Program-made: the position numbers and the translations under genes | The notes under the pieces: generated by a model | Seen by the model: the letters and a program-made list of their open reading frames with translations, nothing else | Databases searched by the model: none | What the model was told of the DNA's origin: nothing | Shown here: positions 18,201 through 25,705 of the stretch, piece after piece | How positions within the stretch are numbered: the stretch's first letter is position 1 | Layout of the letters: the number at the start of each line of letters is the position of its first letter | Source of the DNA: Acetobacteraceae bacterium | Lineage (GTDB): Bacteria > Pseudomonadota > Alphaproteobacteria > Acetobacterales > Acetobacteraceae | Direction: 5' to 3' | Assembly (NCBI GenBank): GCA_027482245.1 | Contig: JAIXWG010000004.1 | Coordinates: 62,001-126,000 of the forward strand | DNA length: 64,000 nt

Positions 18201-20807
18201 CCGCGCCTCACCGGCCGCGGCCAGCAGCGCGATGACGGAGCTCAGCGCCCAGCCATCGTTGCGTTCCTCATGCTGGAACCAGGTGGAAAGCGGCATCGCG
18301 CGGCCGAGCAGCGGCAATTCGTTGGTGGCGCAGAGCGTCGGCACCAGGCCGAACCAGAAATGCTCCCGCGCTTTCCCTTCCAACTGGTGCGACGCCTCCA
18401 CCAGCCGGGCGTGGTAGAAGACCGGGTCGCTTTCCGTGGCCAGCCGGTCATTCACCGCGCGCAGCGCGCGCCAGACGGCGATGCGCTGCAGGTCGTCCGC
18501 CGTCGGCTGCGGCGCGGCGGTGCTGCCCGCGGCGGCGGGCTTGTCCTGGCGCGGCGCGGCCTGGCGGGCCAGGAAGGCGTCCAGCTTCATGCGGCGGGCG
18601 AAGTCGCGGTGGAAGCGCGCCGCTTCCTCCGGCAGGTCGGGCAGGAAGCGCCCGAAGGCCAGGTGTTCCGAGGCCAGCAGCGCGCCGCATTGCGCCGCCG
18701 GCGTGCCGTCGCCGACCTGCGCGGCCCGCACCAGCGCCTGCTGCGCCATGGCGTGGGTGAACAGCAGCCGCGCGGGCTCGATCACCCTTCCATCGACCGT
18801 CACATCCAGGCTGGCGTCGCGCGCCTCGCCGATATCGGTCCAGATGGTGCCGGGCAGCTCGACCTCGAACCCATGGCGCGCCTGGCTGCCGCCGCTGGTG
18901 CGAAGCCCGGGCAGGGGGGTTTCCGCCCAGACCACCGTCGCCACTTCCCGCGCCCGGCCGCCGACCACCAGGCCGATCTTCGGCGTGCGGCCCGCGGCCG
19001 TGCCGACCACCTCGCCGCGCAGGATGAAGCCATCCACCTCCGTCACCGCGCTGGTCCAGGCCGGGGGCAGGCTGAGCGGGCGGCCATCGAGCGTGATGCG
19101 CGCCTGGCGGAGATGGCGGGAGAGCCGGCCACGCAAGGGCTCCGGCAGCGCGGCCTCGAACCCGATCGGCGTGCCCGGCCGGCCGAGGCGGAGCGCCAGG
19201 CCCGGCAGTTCCGCCCAGCGCGGCGCGAGGCGGACCGGACCCTCCCCGATATCGACCTCCAGCACCGCCTCGGGCCCGGCATCGACGGCCCAGCCCAGCA
19301 CCGCGTCGCGCAGGATGCGGTCCACGGCGCCGGCGGGCGGCACGGGCGGGGGCGGCGGGGGCAGGGCGCGCGGGGCGTGGCGGGCGAAGCGCTGGTGCGG
19401 CCCGCGCACCGTCAGCTCCTCGCTGCCCAGCAGCGCGCTCGTCACCTCGCCCCAGGGCTGGTGGTTGACGGCGATGATGCAGCGCCCCGCGCCGATCTCC
19501 ACATCGACGACGAGCCGGTACCAGGAGGAGGGCAGGCGGCCCAGCACCGTCTCCGACCCCCATTCGCCATCGGTGCAGTGGTTGGTGACCAGCCAGTTCT
19601 CCGCCGCGCGGTAGCGCAGGTGCAGCGCCACGTCGCCATTCGGCGCCACCAGGTCCAGCCACACATCCTCCGCCGAGGCCGGCGGCACATCGAGCCGCAG
19701 CACCTGCACCGCGCCGCCGCTCTGGCCGGAGGCCACCGTCTCCTCCACCGCATCCGCGGCAGCGGGCGGGGCCGGGGCGGCTTCCGCGGCAGGCAGCGCG
19801 GCTGCCAGCGCCATGCTGCCGCCGATCAGCTTGGCGCCATCGCCCAGCACCTGAATGACGCCGCCGCCGGAGCGGGCACGTTCCTGCACCTCGGGCGGCA
19901 GGTCGATGGTGAAGCCGCTGCGCCGTTCGGGCGCATAGCCATCCGCGGCGCCGTCGCGCGCCCGGCGGGTGCCGAGCAGGGAATCGCGGGGGAAGCGGGG
20001 CTCGCCGCCGACCGTGACCTGGGCGGGGACCGGCGCGCCATCCAGCCGCACCTCCAGCCGCGGCACGGCGCCGCGGCCGCGCACCCAGCCGAGGATCCGC
20101 CCCTCCGCGATGCCTTCCACGACGCCGGGCGGGTTCACCCAGCCCTGCGCCGTCACGGCCTGCGCGCCGCCGAGCGGGCCGTAATCGATCGTCACCGGCG
20201 TGGCGCGACGCGGATCGGCTTCCGCCTGCGCCAGGGCTTCGCGCGCGACGGGGTCCAGCGGCACGACGAAGCCGGCGGGCAGGCCGGGCGGGGATGGCGC
20301 GGGCATGGCCTGGGCGGTGAAGCGTTCCGCGCCGATCGCGATGTGGACGGGTCCACCCTGCCAGCCCGGCGCCGCCAGGAAGCCGCGCAGCGCCTCTCCC
20401 CCGATGCCCTCGCTCGGCAGCCAGCCAGCCGGTTGCCCGGCCGGCCGCGGCGCGCCGAAGGGATCGAAGGGCGGGCCGGCGAACCAGGCCATGCTGGTGC
20501 GGACCGTCACCTGGCGGCCCTGCGGCCATTGCACGGCGATGGTGGCGCGCGCCTCCCCGGCCACGACCAGGTGGATATGCGCTTCCGTGCACACGACGAG
20601 CAGGGACAGGACCTCGGTGGCGGACAGGTCGATCGGCAGCGCGCGTTCGCTGCCCCAGGCGCCGTCCACCAACTCGTTCACGATGATCTGGCGCCGGTCG
20701 GGCCGCACCGAGACGTGGAAGAGGATGTTCTTTTCGTCGAGGTCGAGGTTGAGGCTGTCCCAGGTGCCGGTCCGCGGATAGCAGACGCAGCGGTAGATCA
20801 TCATCAT
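15285..20807 (-). CDS. Giant galectin-like / GT31-like / GT2-like multidomain glycosyltransferase
   Basis: A 1840-residue protein. Two galectin-like domains occur: A (about 1-108; H31, R35, N44, W51, E54) and B (about 365-475; H396, R400, N409, W416, E419). Each is followed by two short beta modules ending in GF-x3-LP or similar. Residues 660-1250 are helical and unassigned. Residues 1265-1505 resemble GT31 beta-1,3-galactosyltransferases: RVAAIRETW (1281-1289), KIDDD (1349-1353), CDGGGVYSLS and MEDKLVG. Residues 1555-1780 resemble a GT2-type enzyme (Glyco_tranf_2_4): RNEMTMLPHLLDHYRSIGV, VDNASDDG and DADEF. There is no signal peptide. The start is at three consecutive ATG codons, first ATG 20807; TTG 20810 with GAGG seven bases upstream is an alternative. 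The product probably builds and recognises a galactose-containing surface glycan. Confidence 0.85.
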   Translation of the reverse strand: MMMIYRCVCYPRTGTWDSLNLDLDEKNILFHVSVRPDRRQIIVNELVDGAWGSERALPIDLSATEVLSLLVVCTEAHIHLVVAGEARATIAVQWPQGRQVTVRTSMAWFAGPPFDPFGAPRPAGQPAGWLPSEGIGGEALRGFLAAPGWQGGPVHIAIGAERFTAQAMPAPSPPGLPAGFVVPLDPVAREALAQAEADPRRATPVTIDYGPLGGAQAVTAQGWVNPPGVVEGIAEGRILGWVRGRGAVPRLEVRLDGAPVPAQVTVGGEPRFPRDSLLGTRRARDGAADGYAPERRSGFTIDLPPEVQERARSGGGVIQVLGDGAKLIGGSMALAAALPAAEAAPAPPAAADAVEETVASGQSGGAVQVLRLDVPPASAEDVWLDLVAPNGDVALHLRYRAAENWLVTNHCTDGEWGSETVLGRLPSSWYRLVVDVEIGAGRCIIAVNHQPWGEVTSALLGSEELTVRGPHQRFARHAPRALPPPPPPVPPAGAVDRILRDAVLGWAVDAGPEAVLEVDIGEGPVRLAPRWAELPGLALRLGRPGTPIGFEAALPEPLRGRLSRHLRQARITLDGRPLSLPPAWTSAVTEVDGFILRGEVVGTAAGRTPKIGLVVGGRAREVATVVWAETPLPGLRTSGGSQARHGFEVELPGTIWTDIGEARDASLDVTVDGRVIEPARLLFTHAMAQQALVRAAQVGDGTPAAQCGALLASEHLAFGRFLPDLPEEAARFHRDFARRMKLDAFLARQAAPRQDKPAAAGSTAAPQPTADDLQRIAVWRALRAVNDRLATESDPVFYHARLVEASHQLEGKAREHFWFGLVPTLCATNELPLLGRAMPLSTWFQHEERNDGWALSSVIALLAAAGEARRATDALYRLAGSMQGWINTACIGFALRHLEGRAAEGAVAEAELERFRYAFLALLDAFKGEWFSRLHDRHLVEALVLLMDRRHLMPDYLAQDMVRAALRHYGLSPSFWSKWSSGPARREAGQDTQLAVAHRRFRQLEAGLGDPARVDQRLGTLHGALQFFRGHGNPEAVIWQRELAAHGLRAGSTANPGTLGRLLADLVAIDPRDGVRIAAMPGLPAPGGLSGLGIAPDALRDMLREMRPQPRGMTDQAQRALCRLLMSPEMPPAAAEARELAAMLADPRYLHVGADMLSLMAVRQAAVQHPGAAPIGRALVRRFAAAMTQAVEEGGARHLPAPLLAGLARLLHVLEGQRMPEMAEAVTALQALKDAIHLRFRHLHDRALTPVSRPAIAFDPAALAGDVIVCVYSCNKYLDSRVAAIRETWMHDLAAIGARCIVIVGDGDDRLDGDVLRLAVSDSYEDLPQKTLRMVEWVHANTDAQYLIKIDDDCYLSAENYFGTLDYRAHHYHGRVLERAIGGTDRVWHHLKSSSDRARSIDRSPEPSRYCDGGGVYSLSRYAMGRLVAAAARRDGQRLIARSFMEDKLVGDLLAMEDILPDNTEYESYQRRRTFGAAHPIGIYENTFFPSALGPAKVAHLDLDRDQARAHALRGQLDLSPKKLWPSFASVGTDHTHHQLELLSDGEVLARAQAEPIGVVLAARNEMTMLPHLLDHYRSIGVRAFYAVDNASDDGSREWLLAQPDVVVYSAAGEYRTSHYGVTWQQTVLAHHFVSRWAVVADADEFLIYPGWRHRSLAELVAAVEAERANAVPLWMVDMYPAGPLEEADFSARPPFEAATWMDRQPVEAFRLTSCYYSNRCQQVSALRHRLLPDSEPNGFVAEKVAMFRYQPWIRVSEGIHSAANIRLSRQPAVFAHFKYHAGFRRKILEEISRGQHYNGAAEYKRYAAMVAESAGAFAQEGLSVQLGPDGFLPASSRAA

Positions 20808-21154
20808 CAACCCGCTACCTCGACCGGGGTGGTGCCGAACCGCTCCCGCTGCCACGCCGCGACCGTCACGCCCCGCCCATCCTGCCCGGCGCGTCCGGTG
20901 GGACGGCCCGCCGCGCCGGAAATGCTCGCGCAGGGCGCGGCAGATCGGATCGGGGTCGTGATGCGGCGCAGCGAGACACGGACCTCCCTGTTCTACGGCC
21001 GGTTTGGCGGGTCGTAAAGTCTGTGTCACATTCGTGGCACAAGTATCGACGGCCGTGCTCCACCCGGGCAGGAGAGCCGGCCGGGAGGACGCTTTCCCAT
21101 GCCGCCTGACACGCCGCCAGACGATCGCGCCGACGCGGCGCCAGCTGGCCTCCG
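20808..21154. other. 347-base divergent intergenic region
   Basis: This lies between the giant glycosyltransferase gene (- strand) and the phosphotransferase gene (+ strand), so both promoters should be here. The A/T-richer part is 21014-21046, with the near-palindrome TGTGTCACA at 21022-21030. On the - strand a short frame (VTVAAWQRERF and on) ends in a TGA that overlaps the first ATG of the giant gene; it could be a leader peptide or the remnant of a gene end. No feature is strong enough to call as a gene. Confidence 0.4.
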
Positions 21155-22357
21155 ATGACCGATTCCGCGGCCCTGGTCGCCACCGCCCCGCATGCCGTGC
21201 TGGCGGAGGCGCTGTCGCTGCTGCAGGGCGGGGACCGCGCGGCGGCCGAGGCGTGCCTGGCGCCGCTGCTCGGCCGCCCGGCCGGTGCCTGCCTGTCCGA
21301 CGCCGCGCCGCTGGTGGCGCTGGCCGAGGATCTGTCGGCCGCGACGCGTTGGACGACGGCGCAGCTGGCCTATGCCCTGCTGGTGGAAGCCGGGCATCGC
21401 GACCAGGAATGGATCGCGAAGCGCGTGGCCGAGCGCGCGCAGCTGCAGGACGCCTTCATCGCGCGGTTCGAGGAGACGCCGCCGATCGATCGCCTCGGCG
21501 CCTACCTGTCCACGCGCATCGGCCGGCCGGTCGCGCGGCTCGACACCACGCGGATGCGCCCCGGGCTGATCGGCATGGCGCTGTTCCGCCACGCCATCAC
21601 CTTCGCCGACGGAGGGCAGGGGCTCTCGGTGGTGGAGAAGGTGATGCGGACGGAACGGCGCGACATGCGCCGCATTCGCGCGGAATACCTGCTGTTCAGC
21701 AACGTGGATGCGGCGGCGCTGATGGCGCCGGCCCATTTCGGCACGCTGCAGGCCGAGCCCTTCGTCTCCAGCTTCCAGGAGTTCTTCGACGGCACGCCGC
21801 TGCCGATCGACCGCTGGATGACGACGCATGACGAGCTGCTCTACCGCTACTGGGCGCAGGTGCCGCCGGCGCGGCTGTCCTCCGGCCCCAGCCTCGTCCC
21901 CATCTATGTCGACCGGCTGAAGGAGCTGGTCGCCAAGCAGCTGCCGCCGGGGGTGGAGAAGCATCTGCGCCGCCATTCCGCCGACGATGTCGCGCTGGTG
22001 CTTGCCCGCCGCTTCGATTCCATCGTGGCGCAGCTGGAGGCGATGCCGCTCTTCGTCTTCCACGACGACATGCATTGCGGGAACATCCTGGTCGGCGGCG
22101 ACGGCGCCATGCGCATCATCGACTGGGACAACTGGGCGCTGGCGCCGATCGGCACGGGCTGGCGCTTCTACGCGACGGATGACGTGGTGGAGGAACCCGA
22201 TCCCGCGCGCATTTCCTGGGCGCGTGCCCTGCCGCCGGAGGTGACGGGCTACACCATGCTGCTGGTGGCGGCGCTGTGGGGCTGGCACAAGGCGCTGCGT
22301 GACCAGAAGCCGGAACTCGCCGCGCGGTGGCTGGAGAAGCTGGTCGGCCACGCCTGA
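21155..22357 (+). CDS. APH-fold phosphotransferase
   Basis: A 400-residue protein with the catalytic features of aminoglycoside/choline-kinase-like phosphotransferases: HDDMHCGNIL at 303-312 (catalytic Asp and Asn) and the metal-binding IDWDNW with D323. An N-terminal helical region of about 110 residues has no known family and may bind the substrate or a partner. It is divergent from the giant glycosyltransferase gene, so phosphorylation of a sugar, choline-like or glycan substituent is plausible. No earlier in-frame start is available, and the ribosome site is weak. A drug-resistance function is not suggested by the context. Confidence 0.75.
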   Translation: MTDSAALVATAPHAVLAEALSLLQGGDRAAAEACLAPLLGRPAGACLSDAAPLVALAEDLSAATRWTTAQLAYALLVEAGHRDQEWIAKRVAERAQLQDAFIARFEETPPIDRLGAYLSTRIGRPVARLDTTRMRPGLIGMALFRHAITFADGGQGLSVVEKVMRTERRDMRRIRAEYLLFSNVDAAALMAPAHFGTLQAEPFVSSFQEFFDGTPLPIDRWMTTHDELLYRYWAQVPPARLSSGPSLVPIYVDRLKELVAKQLPPGVEKHLRRHSADDVALVLARRFDSIVAQLEAMPLFVFHDDMHCGNILVGGDGAMRIIDWDNWALAPIGTGWRFYATDDVVEEPDPARISWARALPPEVTGYTMLLVAALWGWHKALRDQKPELAARWLEKLVGHA

Positions 22358-22426
22358 GGGTTGGTGCGCGGCGGCCAAGCGCGCGAGGCTGTGACCACCC
22401 CGACGTGCAGCCGCGACACTTTCGGG

Positions 22427-22455
22427 TTGCGGCGCGGGCCGGAAAAGACCATAGT
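22427..22455 (+). promoter_or_regulatory. Candidate promoter of the cold-shock gene
   Basis: TTGCGG (22427-22432) and CATAGT (22450-22455) are separated by 17 bases. Transcription from here would give a leader of about 130 bases before the ATG at 22595. Long structured leaders are known for cspA genes, where they act as temperature switches. The boxes are imperfect, so this is a candidate. Confidence 0.4.
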
Positions 22456-22594
22456 CCTGGTGTCAGCCTTGTTTGGTTCGGCCTGCTCTCCTTGCTCGTG
22501 ATCGAGCGCCGAGCCCGGGTTTCGTTTCCCCTCAAAGCTCGATCCGACGTGCGGCGTTCGCGCGGCGGGACATAGACATGAAGGGGATATCCTC

Positions 22595-22801
22595 ATGGCG
22601 ACCGGTACCGTTAAGTGGTTCAACGCGACCAAGGGCTACGGCTTCATCCAGCCGGATGACGGCTCCAAGGACGTGTTCCTCCACATCTCCGACGTTCAGC
22701 GTTCGGGCCTGCAGGAGCCGCGCGAGGGCGACAAGCTCTCCTACGAGATCCAGCAGGGCCGCGAGGGCAAGACCTCCGCGACCAACCTGCGCTCTGCCTG
22801 A
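22595..22801 (+). CDS. cspA: Cold-shock protein, CspA family
   Basis: A 68-residue single cold-shock domain. It has both nucleic-acid-binding motifs, KGYGFIQ (RNP1) and VFLHIS (RNP2), and the usual GTVKWFN start. It binds single-stranded RNA or DNA and acts as an RNA chaperone. The gene stands alone, with a 237-base space before it and a strong hairpin terminator about 60 bases after it. It is very close to the alphaproteobacterial consensus, including the EPREGDKLSYEI stretch. Confidence 0.96.
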   Translation: MATGTVKWFNATKGYGFIQPDDGSKDVFLHISDVQRSGLQEPREGDKLSYEIQQGREGKTSATNLRSA

Positions 22802-22862
22802 GGTCGCGGTCCGGGGCGGTGAACACCGCCCTGGCTCCTGCCTCATGAAGTGCCTCTGAGGC

Positions 22863-22895
22863 GGCGGGCGCGAACAGCGCCCGCCGTTTCGCTTT
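22863..22895 (+). terminator. Rho-independent terminator after cspA
   Basis: A perfect 9-bp stem GGCGGGCGC / GCGCCCGCC with a 5-base GAACA loop spans 22863-22885. It is followed by GTTTCGCTTT, a T-rich tail. It lies 62 bases after the cspA stop and closes a single-gene unit. Confidence 0.8.
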
Positions 22896-23033
22896 GAGGG
22901 CCAGTGCTCCAGCCTTCGGCCAGAGACGCCCGGGCCCGGTGGCCTGGCCACGACGAAGGATCGCCTGGCGCGCGGACCGCCAGCCTTTCCGCCCCCGCCT
23001 TACCGGGGGCTGCGCGCTCCGCGAGGACAGCCC

Positions 23034-23246
23034 ATGGCACGCCATACCTTCACGGTCGGCCAGACCATCGAATTCGTCCCCGGCCGCTATGACGGCTCCG
23101 CCCCCGCCGGCACCTACACCGTCGTCCGCCAGCTGCCGAACGACCAGATCGACCGCGAATACCGCGTGAAGAACTCCCGCGACGGGCATGAGCGCATCGT
23201 GCGCGAAAGCCAGATGCGTGGCCGCGCCAGCGGCCCGTTTGGCTGA
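23034..23246 (+). CDS. Small conserved hypothetical protein
   Basis: A 70-residue basic protein with no signal peptide or membrane segment. It has the pattern of a small beta-barrel: FTVGQTIEF, TYTVVRQLP and REYRVKNSRDGHERIVRESQM. Proteins of this look are common in alphaproteobacteria, but I know no function. The preceding GCGAGGACAGCCC gives a moderate ribosome site for ATG 23034. It follows the cspA terminator, so it has its own promoter. Its stop codon lies inside a 28-base tandem duplication. Confidence 0.7.
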   Translation: MARHTFTVGQTIEFVPGRYDGSAPAGTYTVVRQLPNDQIDREYRVKNSRDGHERIVRESQMRGRASGPFG

Positions 23247-23278
23247 GGTCCGCGCCAGCGGTCTGTCTGGCTGAGGGT
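23223..23278. repeat. 28-base tandem duplication over a gene end
   Basis: Copy 1 (23223-23250) and copy 2 (23251-23278) both begin CGCGCCAGCGG and contain GGCTGAGG, differing at only a few positions. Copy 1 holds the last codons and stop of the 70-residue protein, so copy 2 is a duplicated gene end with a second in-register stop-like TGA. It probably arose by slippage or unequal recombination. Confidence 0.7.
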
Positions 23279-23282
23279 CGCG

Positions 23283-24044
23283 CTATCGGGACAGGTGCAG
23301 GGGCAGCGCGGACTCGATCGCCTGCCACGCGGCCTCCGCATCCCCCACGAAGCGCAGCAGCGCGAGTTCACCCGGCGCGATCATGCCGGCCTCCTCCAGC
23401 GACTCCCAGCGGATCACGCCGCGCCAATAGGCCTCGTCCACCAGGATGATCGGCACCGGGCCCAGCCGCCCGGTCTGGCGCAGCGTCAGCAGTTCGAACA
23501 ACTCGTCCAGCGTGCCGAATCCGCCGGGGAAGACGACCAGGGCCCGCGCCCGCATCGCCAGGTGCAGCTTGCGGATGGCGAAATAGTGGAACTGGAAGGT
23601 CAACGCGGGCGTGGTGTAGGGGTTGGGCGCCTGTTCCTGCGGCAGGCGGATGTTGAAGCCGATCGCGGGTGCGCCGGCGTCATGCGCGCCGCGGCAGGCG
23701 GCCTCCATGATTCCCGGCCCGCCGCCGGTCGCAATCACATGGTCCCGCACGCCCGCCACGGGATGCAGCGCGCCGCCGCGTTCGCTGGCGATGCGCCCGA
23801 AGGTGCGCGCCTCGGCATACCAGCGCGGCTGCTCGCCGGGCCCATCCTCCCGTACCCTCGAGCCGCCGAAGACGACGATGGTGGACCGCACGCCCCAGGC
23901 GCGCAGCGCCTCATCCGCCTTGGTGCATTCCACCTGCAGCCGCACGCCGCGCATCGACGGGCTCAGCAGGAATTCCCGGTCGAAGAGCGCCAGGCGATAG
24001 GCGGGCCCGTGGTCCTGCGTGCCGCGCGCCGGTCGCCGTGCCAT
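23283..24044 (-). CDS. LOG-family protein (TIGR00730-like Rossmann fold)
   Basis: A 253-residue protein with the two hallmark motifs of the LOG (cytokinin-activating phosphoribohydrolase-like) family: GGGPGIMEA at 107-115 and PGGFGTLDE at 173-181. Family members hydrolyse nucleoside 5'-monophosphates such as N6-modified AMP. It is longer at the N-terminus than plant LOG proteins, as in the bacterial long-type subgroup. ATG 24044 is chosen because GGGGAGG lies seven to eight bases upstream; an earlier in-frame start lacks support. Annotation as lysine decarboxylase, common for this family, would be wrong. Confidence 0.85.
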   Translation of the reverse strand: MARRPARGTQDHGPAYRLALFDREFLLSPSMRGVRLQVECTKADEALRAWGVRSTIVVFGGSRVREDGPGEQPRWYAEARTFGRIASERGGALHPVAGVRDHVIATGGGPGIMEAACRGAHDAGAPAIGFNIRLPQEQAPNPYTTPALTFQFHYFAIRKLHLAMRARALVVFPGGFGTLDELFELLTLRQTGRLGPVPIILVDEAYWRGVIRWESLEEAGMIAPGELALLRFVGDAEAAWQAIESALPLHLSR

Positions 24045-24121
24045 CGGTTGCCTCCCCGCTGATGCGGTGACCATCATGCGCGCCAGCAGGCCGCCGGGAA
24101 ACGGGCGGCGCGGAGGATGCG

Positions 24122-25705
24122 ATGCCTGTCTCGCTGACCTTCTGCGGTGCCGCGCGCACCGTCACGGGTTCCTGCCTGCTGTTCGACTCGGGCGGCACGC
24201 GCTTCCTGGTGGATTGCGGCATGTTCCAGGGGCCGAAGACGCTGAAGGCCCTGAACCACGAGCCCTTTGCCTTCGACCCGCGCGGCATCGACTTCGTGCT
24301 GCTGACCCATGCGCATATCGACCATGCGGGGCTGCTGCCGAAGCTGGTGAAGCAGGGCTTCCGCGGCCGCATCCACGCCACGCCGGCCACCACCGATCTC
24401 TGTTCCGTCATGCTGCCCGACAGCGGCCACATCCAGGAGATGGAGGTGGAGCAGCTGAACCGCCGCAACCGCCGCCGCGGCCGGGACGGGATGCTGGAGC
24501 CCATCTACACCGCCGCCGACGCCGAACGCGCGATCGGCGCCTTCAGCCCGATCGAGCCGGGCGCCTGGCTGTCACCCGGCCGCGGCATCCGCGCGCGCTG
24601 GTGGCCGGCGGGGCACATGCTCGGCGCCGCCTCCATCGAGATCGAGTTCGCCGGGCCGCCCGCGATGCGCGTGCTCGTCTCCGGCGATATCGGCCCGGAT
24701 GTCGGCGGGTTGCAGCAGGGGCCGGCAGCGCCGGCCGGCCTCGACCACGTCATCTGCGAAAGCACCTATGGGGATGAGGACCGGCCCGCGGTGACGCCGG
24801 AAGCGCGCCGCGCGGAACTCGCGAAGCTCGTCCGCTGGGCGGCCGAACGGCAGGGCACCATGCTGGTCCCGAGCTTCGCCGTGGAGCGTGCGCAGGAGGT
24901 CGTCTTCGACCTGGTGCGGCTGATGCAGGAAGGCCAGGCGCCGCGCGCGCTGATCCATATCGACAGCCCGCTCGCCAGCCGCGCCACGCGCATCTTCGCG
25001 CGCCATGCCGCGACGATGCCGGAAGGGGCGGCGATGCGAGACGCGCTGGCCTCGCCCCTGGTGCGGCACGTGCAGGACGCCAATGAGAGCCGGGAGCTGG
25101 CCCGCGCGCAGGGCTTCGGCATCGTGCTGGCGGGGAGCGGCATGTGCGATGCCGGGCGCATCCGCCACCACCTGAAGCAGCACCTGCATGAGGCGAATGC
25201 GCTGGTGACGCTGGTGGGCTACCAAGCCAGCGGCACGCTCGGCCGGCTGCTGCAGGATGGCGCGCGGCGCGTGCGCATCCAGGGGGAGACCTTCGGCGTG
25301 GCGGCGCGCATCGCCGTCATGCAGGGCTATTCCGGGCATGCCGATGGCCCGGAACTCGGCCGGTGGATCGAGGCGCGCGGCCCCGTCTCCGGCAGCGTCT
25401 TCCTGGTGCATGGGGAGGAGGAGGCGATCGAGGGGCTGGCCAAGCGCGTGGAAGGGCGCGGCGTGGTGCCGCCGGCGCGGATCATCCGCCCGGTGCTGGA
25501 CCAGCTCTTCACCCTGGAATCCGGCGCCGCGCCGCGGGCGGAAGCCGCGCCCGGCCGCCGCGGCGATGCCGCGGGAGTCGGCCGGCCCGACTGGCACAAT
25601 GCCCGTGCCGCCCTGCTGCTGGGCATCGAGGATGCGATCGAGCGCGCGCCGGACGAGGCTTCCCGGAATGCGCTGCTGGATCGGCTGCGCAGCGCCCTTC
25701 AGTAG
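24122..25705 (+). CDS. Beta-CASP metallo-beta-lactamase-fold RNase-like protein
   Basis: A 527-residue protein with the zinc motif HAHIDH at 63-68, a beta-CASP domain and an RMMBL-like end (GYSGHADGPEL, then FLVHGEEEA). The layout is that of the CPSF-73/YSH1-like bacterial family (YtmA/TTHA0252 type), so RNA endonuclease activity is expected. About 60 extra C-terminal residues after LDQLFTLE are low-complexity then helical. It is divergent from the LOG gene, with 77 bases between. Its 3' end overlaps the convergent dehydrogenase gene by 7 bases. Confidence 0.87.
   Translation: MPVSLTFCGAARTVTGSCLLFDSGGTRFLVDCGMFQGPKTLKALNHEPFAFDPRGIDFVLLTHAHIDHAGLLPKLVKQGFRGRIHATPATTDLCSVMLPDSGHIQEMEVEQLNRRNRRRGRDGMLEPIYTAADAERAIGAFSPIEPGAWLSPGRGIRARWWPAGHMLGAASIEIEFAGPPAMRVLVSGDIGPDVGGLQQGPAAPAGLDHVICESTYGDEDRPAVTPEARRAELAKLVRWAAERQGTMLVPSFAVERAQEVVFDLVRLMQEGQAPRALIHIDSPLASRATRIFARHAATMPEGAAMRDALASPLVRHVQDANESRELARAQGFGIVLAGSGMCDAGRIRHHLKQHLHEANALVTLVGYQASGTLGRLLQDGARRVRIQGETFGVAARIAVMQGYSGHADGPELGRWIEARGPVSGSVFLVHGEEEAIEGLAKRVEGRGVVPPARIIRPVLDQLFTLESGAAPRAEAAPGRRGDAAGVGRPDWHNARAALLLGIEDAIERAPDEASRNALLDRLRSALQ

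Noticed and set aside
17670..21017. A 1115-codon open frame on the + strand across the giant glycosyltransferase gene
   Set aside because: It is antisense to a gene with clear domains, is rich in Arg, Gln, His and Pro with no motif, and is typical of third-codon shadow frames in GC-rich DNA.
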